A stretch of DNA of 30,434 nucleotides from an uncultured Alphaproteobacteria bacterium (GTDB taxonomy: Bacteria; Pseudomonadota; Alphaproteobacteria; Rs-D84), in the NCBI GenBank assembly GCA_934230415.1, contig CAKQEW010000009.1, positions 1-30,434 on the forward strand. Direction: 5' to 3'. The notes beneath the pieces were generated by a model, which was not told where the DNA came from, searched no databases, and saw only the letters and a program-made list of their open reading frames with translations. Positions 25,623 to 30,434 of this stretch are shown here, in pieces. The translations under genes and the position numbers were made by a program. The stretch's first letter is position 1, and the number at the start of each line of letters is the position of its first letter.

Positions 25623-27095
25623 TCAGAATTTTGCATTAATACCAACGCGTATTCCCATTGATTTATAGAACGATTTAATTTCGTTGTCTGTCTTGCATAC
25701 CCAGCCCGGGCATTCAGACTTTAAATCATTAATGTAAATCGCGTCCGCATCGCCGGTTTCCCGGTTCAGCATTTCTGCCTCGGTCTTGCCATTGGCAACC
25801 CATGCGGCTAAAATTGTATCATATGCTGTTTGATAATAATTGCCGTTCAAATACGTTTTGGATTCTGCATCACTGACCGTATAGTAATCGTATGTCAGCC
25901 CCAGCGTCAACGATACCGTATTGGTTAACGCGGTCATCCAATTTGCGCCCATTCCCAGGTGAAATGCACTGCCGATGCCGGCGCTGTCTTCCACACTCTT
26001 TGGATGTGCCCAGTCAAAGCGGTACGGCTGATCCCCGGTGGATGTATAGCCCGGCAGCCCCAATTCCACGCGACCATTGACCGAATTATTTGCATTAATC
26101 ATATAATCCATATCCAACGCGATATATGGCCCCGACCATTCGGTTTCATACGAATGTGATGTCCCAGATTGTGAATAATAGAACGTCCCCATTGTATCAA
26201 TCTTGGTCGCCCCAGATGGAATATCAATCAGCCCATCTGATTTCGGACTGGTCATAGATAAATACGAATCGGTGCCACTGCCGATAAAACGTACAACTGG
26301 GAAACAACGCGTTTCGCCATTGTTTTCATAGCATTCTATGTTGTCCACCATCAGACCGTAATTATTCTTGGTTTCCAGTTTATATTTAAAATAGCGGTAC
26401 CCCAATGACGGTGTGATTTTCATATTGCCAAATTTCATAAAATCCGTCAGGCCAAAACCAACGTTAAACCCGTACATATTGCCGCCATCACTTTTTCCAA
26501 TGGACAGCGCATGACCGTACAAACTCTTTATCGTGGTGCCATCATTTGTGAAATCGCCCGACGAATATCCGCCATTTGTGATATCATCGTCAACCATTGT
26601 GCTGTCCCCAGATTGCATACCATACTGGAAACCCGCATCAACCTGCATCTTGGTATTGCCGGCATTAAACGCATATCCACCGTGCAAATCCAGAACATTC
26701 CAACCAACATTGTCATAATGCAAAATTGAACCGGTACTTTTCATCTCAAACTGCCATTGGGCCATTTGGTGTGAAATCTCGGCATCCGCCCAGAATCCAC
26801 TTTTGCTGGTGCTGGTGGTCACAACCGGGGTGGTGGTATTGCGTGCAACCGTTGTCTGGGTCGTGCGCGTACCAACGACCGGCCGTGTTGCAGAATACGC
26901 GGCATATGACGAATTGCCAGAATTGTTATAACCCCGGGTCTGGGTCGTGGTACCGCGCGATGCATATGATTGGTTTGCATATCGCGTCTGGGGCGATTGA
27001 TAATTCCCGGTATAGTACGTTCCCGCCGCATTTGCAGCGATTGGCGCGAACGCCACCAGTGACGCGCGCAACAAAAACTTTGGCATTTTCATCAT
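25623..27095 (-). CDS. Omptin-like outer-membrane beta-barrel with low-complexity N-terminal arm
   Basis: A 490-aa protein: signal peptide (about 23 residues, ending ANA-AGT), a Thr/Tyr/Ser/Arg-rich low-complexity region (about 25-98), then a barrel-like domain ending in Phe. The barrel resembles omptin surface proteases: GDSTMVDDDI (164-172) lines up with the omptin MVDxD motif carrying two catalytic Asp, and TEWSGPYIALDMDY (318-331) with the conserved PYIGL strand. The second catalytic pair (Asp-x-His) is only approximate, as DWAH (361-364), so activity is uncertain. Omptins are about 300 aa; this is much longer. The start at 27095 follows AAGGA; the frame stays open upstream across the tRNA-Leu gene but is not coding there. 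It is the first gene of a three-gene operon. Confidence 0.65.
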   Translation of the reverse strand: MMKMPKFLLRASLVAFAPIAANAAGTYYTGNYQSPQTRYANQSYASRGTTTQTRGYNNSGNSSYAAYSATRPVVGTRTTQTTVARNTTTPVVTTSTSKSGFWADAEISHQMAQWQFEMKSTGSILHYDNVGWNVLDLHGGYAFNAGNTKMQVDAGFQYGMQSGDSTMVDDDITNGGYSSGDFTNDGTTIKSLYGHALSIGKSDGGNMYGFNVGFGLTDFMKFGNMKITPSLGYRYFKYKLETKNNYGLMVDNIECYENNGETRCFPVVRFIGSGTDSYLSMTSPKSDGLIDIPSGATKIDTMGTFYYSQSGTSHSYETEWSGPYIALDMDYMINANNSVNGRVELGLPGYTSTGDQPYRFDWAHPKSVEDSAGIGSAFHLGMGANWMTALTNTVSLTLGLTYDYYTVSDAESKTYLNGNYYQTAYDTILAAWVANGKTEAEMLNRETGDADAIYINDLKSECPGWVCKTDNEIKSFYKSMGIRVGINAKF

Positions 27096-27126
27096 ATAAA
27101 AATCCTTACCTTTCCATTTTAAGTGT

Positions 27127-27155
27127 ATAATATCACAAAAACGGTTGAAAAACAA
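27127..27155 (-). promoter_or_regulatory. Promoter for the omptin-like operon
   Basis: Minus strand: TTGTTT (27150-27155), 17-nt spacer, TATTAT (27127-27132), about 31 nt before the ATG at 27095. Confidence 0.65.
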
Positions 27156-27191
27156 ACCACATATTGTTAAGAATATATCGCGCACATTTAT

Positions 27192-27276
27192 GCAGGCATG
27201 GCGGAATTGGTATACGCGCAGCACTAAGGATGCTGTGGTGCAAACCTTGGGGGTTCAAGTCCCCCTGCCTGCACCA
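27192..27276 (+). tRNA. tRNA-Leu (anticodon AAG)
   Basis: An 85-nt class II tRNA. Acceptor stem GCAGGCA pairs with TGCCTGC; D-arm GGCGGAATTGGT is leucine-like; anticodon stem CAGCA/TGCTG encloses loop CTAAGGA, giving anticodon AAG; the long variable arm has a GGT/ACC stem; T-arm GGGGG TTCAAGT CCCCC; discriminator A and encoded CCA. A34 in a leucine tRNA is rare in bacteria, which normally use GAG for CUU/CUC; A34 would need editing to inosine to read CUC. A weak plus-strand promoter (TTGAAA at 27145-27150, then TAAGAA 17 nt later) overlaps the divergent promoter. Confidence 0.93.
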
Positions 27277-27307
27277 AGAACAAAGTTAAAATAATGTGTT
27301 TTTTCCC

Positions 27308-27337
27308 TTGCCCGGGTTTTCATAAATTTGCTAACAT
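27308..27337 (+). promoter_or_regulatory. Candidate promoter for the 998-aa secreted protein gene
   Basis: TTGCCC (27308-27313), 18-nt spacer, TAACAT (27332-27337) preceded by TGC. It has the same architecture and shares the word ATTTGCTAAC with the frr promoter candidate. The ATG at 27351 follows about 13 nt after the -10, so the leader would be very short. No clear SD is seen. Confidence 0.45.
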
Positions 27338-27350
27338 TACCACGTACAGA

Positions 27351-30347
27351 ATGAAAGGAATCAGACTATTTTTGGCGCTGTGCCTGGGAATTGGCGCACT
27401 TGGTAATGCCAATGCCACAGATTCAGACGATGTTGTGCGCGCGGCAACGCGGCGTACGGGGGCGTCTGTTGCGTCAAATCGCGGGGTTACCGCGTCACCA
27501 CGCGCGAACACAAATTCCACATCCACCACCAATTCACAAAAGGCGCAAACCGCATCCGCCACGTCATCGCGCGGGCGCACAACCGCCGTCACACGCCCCC
27601 AGGCGTCCACAGCCACCGGCACCACCACGCGCACCGCGGTATCACCGCGCAGTACAGGAACCGTGTTACCACGTACCGCCACGGCCCAGGCCACGACATC
27701 TGGCACGCGAACCGCAACAACCACCGCGCGCACGGGGGTATCCACGCGAACCGCGACCGTATCACGCGCGACAACCCCACGCGCCACCACCAGCGCGACA
27801 AATAACGCATCACGTTCGGCCCGTGCGGCAACAACATTGACCGCCAATGACGTGATTAACCGCGATTACAAACAGTGCCGTACGATATTTTACAACTGTA
27901 TGGATGAATTCTGTGCGAACAAGGACAGCCAACTGAAACGTTGCGCATGTTCATCCCGCGTTAACGAATTTGACAGCACGAAAAAACGCCTGGCGGATGT
28001 AGAAGATAAAATGTTGGATTTCAACCAGCGGTTACTGACCGTCAACATGGACAAGGAAGATGCCGCCGCATTAAACCAGGCGACCGAAGGTGAACTGGCA
28101 TTCCAGCAAACGGATAAATCCAAATCAAAACAGATGTTGGACGAAATCGCAAAAAAATTAAACACCAGTTTCAGCGAAACAAACTTTAACCAGTCACTGG
28201 GGGCAATATCGCTGTCGCTGGATACCGATTCGGCATTTGACAGTGTGGATTCATTGGCGGGCGCATCCACCACGGCAAAAACTGGGACGGCGTTGTATTC
28301 GGCCGCCCTGCCCGTGTGTCGCGAAATGGCGGCAGAGGTTTGCACCGATGACGAACTGGCCATTGCCGAGAGTGGATATCAGGTTCAAATTGAACAGGAT
28401 TGTAACACGGTTGCCAAATCATACCAAACCCAGACCGACCAAGCGCGCGAAAAATTACGCGAAGGCAGCGCGCTGTTAGATATGTCGCGCCTGGACATTT
28501 ACCAGAAACGCAATTCTGACGACATTTTGACATGCAAACAAAAAATGCTGGCCATGCTGACCGATTCCACGGTTTGCGGCGAAAACCTGGGCAAATGCCT
28601 GGACACAACCGGTCGGTACATTGACCCAACCACGGGCGATGCATTTTTAACCATGGACCTGTCCAACCTGGCGAATCTGATTACGCGCCCGGCGGCGGAC
28701 GAATCGTGGACCACCGCGCCCAGCAACCAGGTATTTGTCACATTCCTGAATTCCAAGAAAAAGTTTCTGGAATCCGCCATGGACCAGTGCCAGGACATCG
28801 CCGATTCGGTCTGGGACGCATTTATGGAAGATGCCCTGGCGCAAATCAAATTGGCCCAGGACAGTAAATTGGAAGAAGTACGCCAATCGTGCACCACGTT
28901 GACGACCCAGTGTTTAACAGACACGGCAAAATCATTACAGGATTTTGATGCGCGCGCACTGTCCACATTTGGCGTGGCGGCGGACAAGACGGTTAACGCC
29001 ATGTGCGCCGATGTTCGCAACGCGTGCACGGCCCTGTTGGAATCAACCGGTGGCGATACCGATTGGTCAACCGGAATTACCGATATCGCAACCGACAAAA
29101 CATACGAAACAATCCTGCAAACCTGTCGCGAGGTTGGACGTGCATGCATCATCCAATCGTGCAAATCAATTTCTGGTAATTTCGGTCTGTGCGAAAACAT
29201 CCAGACATCAATTAACCGTAAATCCATTATTAACCGCAGTGCCTGCTGGCAAGAAGTGTATGATTGCGTTGCATCCGCCGGCACCGATTCGCTTGATGCG
29301 ATTTGGGCGCGTCTGGTGGCGGATGGCACGATTGGTGCCGACGGAACGTTTTATGAAACGCTGTATGGGACAACGAATATCACAAACACCGATTCGTCGT
29401 GCAGTACCACCACCGCCACGTGTGGCATATATGACATATGCATGGCCGATGGCCGGTGCACCGATCCCACATCCAGCGATTGTCACACATGCCGCCTGGC
29501 GGAACGTCTGTGGGGCAATTGCGAGGTTGCACCCGCAACCAGCCTGGAACAGAGCACCAGTCACAACCGTATCAAGACATTTGCGACAAATTCTGGGAAC
29601 GAAACCCTGTTGTCATGGTTTGCAACGAATACAGGTACAAACAACCTGGATGACAGTTGTCGCGACACATCATGTGGGATTGGTTTTACAATCACCGAAA
29701 CCGGGTGCGTACCATCTGAATATAAAACCAGTGATGGTGTGATGTGTTCTGGCGACAAAAAGAAAAACTTTAAAATTGGCAACGAGGCAGACGGTAACCG
29801 TATTACCAATTGTTGCAGTGGTAATTTGGTTACCCAGCCCAACAGCCCGCAAATATGCTGTGCCAATGGATTCGTTGGCACCACAGATTCCAGCAACCTG
29901 GTTGGGCGATGCCTGCCTGCTAAGGACATTAGCGCTGGATTTTTATACTATGCCCAGGCATACATTTATGATGCATTGATTTGTGTGGGCGAATTACAGG
30001 TTAATAAAGATCTGGAACACTGTACCCAGGATCCAGCGGACCCTGAATACCCATGCGGGTTTGAACTGAAATGTGACGGATATTATATCCGCGAAACCCG
30101 TGGTATAGGTGGTGCACAATTGAACAAGGGTATTTTACCCCCGCTGTACAGCACGGATGTCGTGACCGGAAATGCCTTTGATTGGTCAACGTACAACTAT
30201 GTGGTTAACTCATATCAATCCAGTGCAGACAATACATGCACCATGGTATGCGACGACGTAACAGACTGCAGATGGCCATCCAGCGATGAAAACCCGGCGT
30301 GTACGGTTGTTTCCCCGACGGGGTGGTCAACGACATATAATAAATAA
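27351..30347 (+). CDS. Large secreted cysteine-rich protein with Thr/Ala/Arg-rich arm
   Basis: Not recognised. A 998-aa protein: signal peptide (about 22 residues, ending ANA-TDS), a low-complexity arm of Thr, Ala, Arg and Ser (about 31-163), then a body with many cysteines. The body opens with YKQCRTIFYNCMDEFCANKD (Cys at 176, 183, 188, with CAC at 198-200) and repeats helix-like segments with Cys pairs about 6-8 residues apart (VCREMAAEVC, TCREVGRACI, ACWQEVYDC). The last third is Cys- and Gly-rich, like an extracellular knottin/EGF-like region, without metal or catalytic motifs I can name. The start at 27351 begins the signal peptide; upstream in-frame codons belong to the leader. Likely a surface or periplasmic disulphide-bonded protein; no barrel or LPxTG-like anchor. 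Confidence 0.8.
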   Translation: MKGIRLFLALCLGIGALGNANATDSDDVVRAATRRTGASVASNRGVTASPRANTNSTSTTNSQKAQTASATSSRGRTTAVTRPQASTATGTTTRTAVSPRSTGTVLPRTATAQATTSGTRTATTTARTGVSTRTATVSRATTPRATTSATNNASRSARAATTLTANDVINRDYKQCRTIFYNCMDEFCANKDSQLKRCACSSRVNEFDSTKKRLADVEDKMLDFNQRLLTVNMDKEDAAALNQATEGELAFQQTDKSKSKQMLDEIAKKLNTSFSETNFNQSLGAISLSLDTDSAFDSVDSLAGASTTAKTGTALYSAALPVCREMAAEVCTDDELAIAESGYQVQIEQDCNTVAKSYQTQTDQAREKLREGSALLDMSRLDIYQKRNSDDILTCKQKMLAMLTDSTVCGENLGKCLDTTGRYIDPTTGDAFLTMDLSNLANLITRPAADESWTTAPSNQVFVTFLNSKKKFLESAMDQCQDIADSVWDAFMEDALAQIKLAQDSKLEEVRQSCTTLTTQCLTDTAKSLQDFDARALSTFGVAADKTVNAMCADVRNACTALLESTGGDTDWSTGITDIATDKTYETILQTCREVGRACIIQSCKSISGNFGLCENIQTSINRKSIINRSACWQEVYDCVASAGTDSLDAIWARLVADGTIGADGTFYETLYGTTNITNTDSSCSTTTATCGIYDICMADGRCTDPTSSDCHTCRLAERLWGNCEVAPATSLEQSTSHNRIKTFATNSGNETLLSWFATNTGTNNLDDSCRDTSCGIGFTITETGCVPSEYKTSDGVMCSGDKKKNFKIGNEADGNRITNCCSGNLVTQPNSPQICCANGFVGTTDSSNLVGRCLPAKDISAGFLYYAQAYIYDALICVGELQVNKDLEHCTQDPADPEYPCGFELKCDGYYIRETRGIGGAQLNKGILPPLYSTDVVTGNAFDWSTYNYVVNSYQSSADNTCTMVCDDVTDCRWPSSDENPACTVVSPTGWSTTYNK

Positions 30348-30434
30348 TCGCACCATGTGGGAATATAATCCCAACGAATAAGTACTTGACAAATATGAAT
30401 TTTTTGCCAACAATTAAGGTACAGTTAAACCGAA
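30348..30434. other. 3' flank with weak hairpin and a TTGACA element
   Basis: No gene is seen before the window ends. TGGGA/TCCCA (30358-30373 region) could form a weak stem but has no T-tract. TTGACA at 30386-30391, followed by an AT-rich stretch like the subtilase promoter (shared word TTGACAAATAT), may be the -35 of a gene beyond the window; no good -10 is found at 16-18 nt. Confidence 0.3.

Noticed and set aside
27096..27224. N-terminal extension of the omptin-like protein to 27224
   Set aside because: It would run through the tRNA-Leu gene and the promoter; AAGGA before the ATG at 27095 and the signal peptide decide the start.
27294..27350. N-terminal extension of the 998-aa protein to 27294
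   Set aside because: The added residues precede a complete signal peptide and overlap the promoter candidate.

Overview
The window looks like a chromosomal segment of an alphaproteobacterium, most likely an uncultured host- or gut-associated lineage with a rearranged genome. The signs are a split rpsB/tsf and frr-uppS-cdsA-rseP-bamA core cluster, many secreted proteins without clear relatives, and an alpha-2-macroglobulin/PBP1C pair. The tRNA-His carries an encoded G-1:C73 pair, which argues against the Rhizobiales/Rhodobacterales/Caulobacterales clade. The lineage is inference; the gene identities are read from motifs.

Layout. Bases 1-410 hold 2.4 tandem copies of a 166-167 bp repeat, each with a bidirectional terminator and tRNA-like pieces. 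It abuts a minus-strand tRNA-Ala(GGC)/tRNA-His(GTG) operon with a good promoter. From 636 to 6026 on the plus strand runs frr-uppS-cdsA-rseP-bamA (ribosome recycling, lipid carrier and phospholipid precursors, envelope-stress protease, outer-membrane assembly). A new promoter at 6069-6098 starts a compact operon: a 48-aa VirB7-like lipoprotein, two different VirB8-like membrane proteins, a secreted protein of unknown function and yraN. It converges on tyrS-envC (minus). Upstream of those, also on the minus strand, lie rpsB, an unrecognised 107-aa ORF and tsf.

From 13.4 kb the content is envelope-related and accessory: a subtilisin-like secreted protease with autotransporter-like layout and a probably leaderless mRNA; a Mpi/Hin-type serine recombinase that meets it tail to tail; then a large alpha-2-macroglobulin (thioester retained) overlapping pbpC (PBP1C). 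Converging on these is a three-gene minus-strand operon: an omptin-like outer-membrane barrel with a low-complexity N-terminal arm, a periplasmic protein and an outer-membrane barrel candidate. A tRNA-Leu with the rare anticodon AAG follows, then a 998-aa secreted protein with a Thr/Ala/Arg-rich arm and a cysteine-rich body.

The most unusual items are the tRNA-His-mimicking tandem repeat, the tRNA-Leu(AAG), the minimal VirB7/VirB8/VirB8 module without other secretion genes in view, the ORF embedded between rpsB and tsf, and the recombinase beside a divergent promoter bracketed by short inverted repeats.
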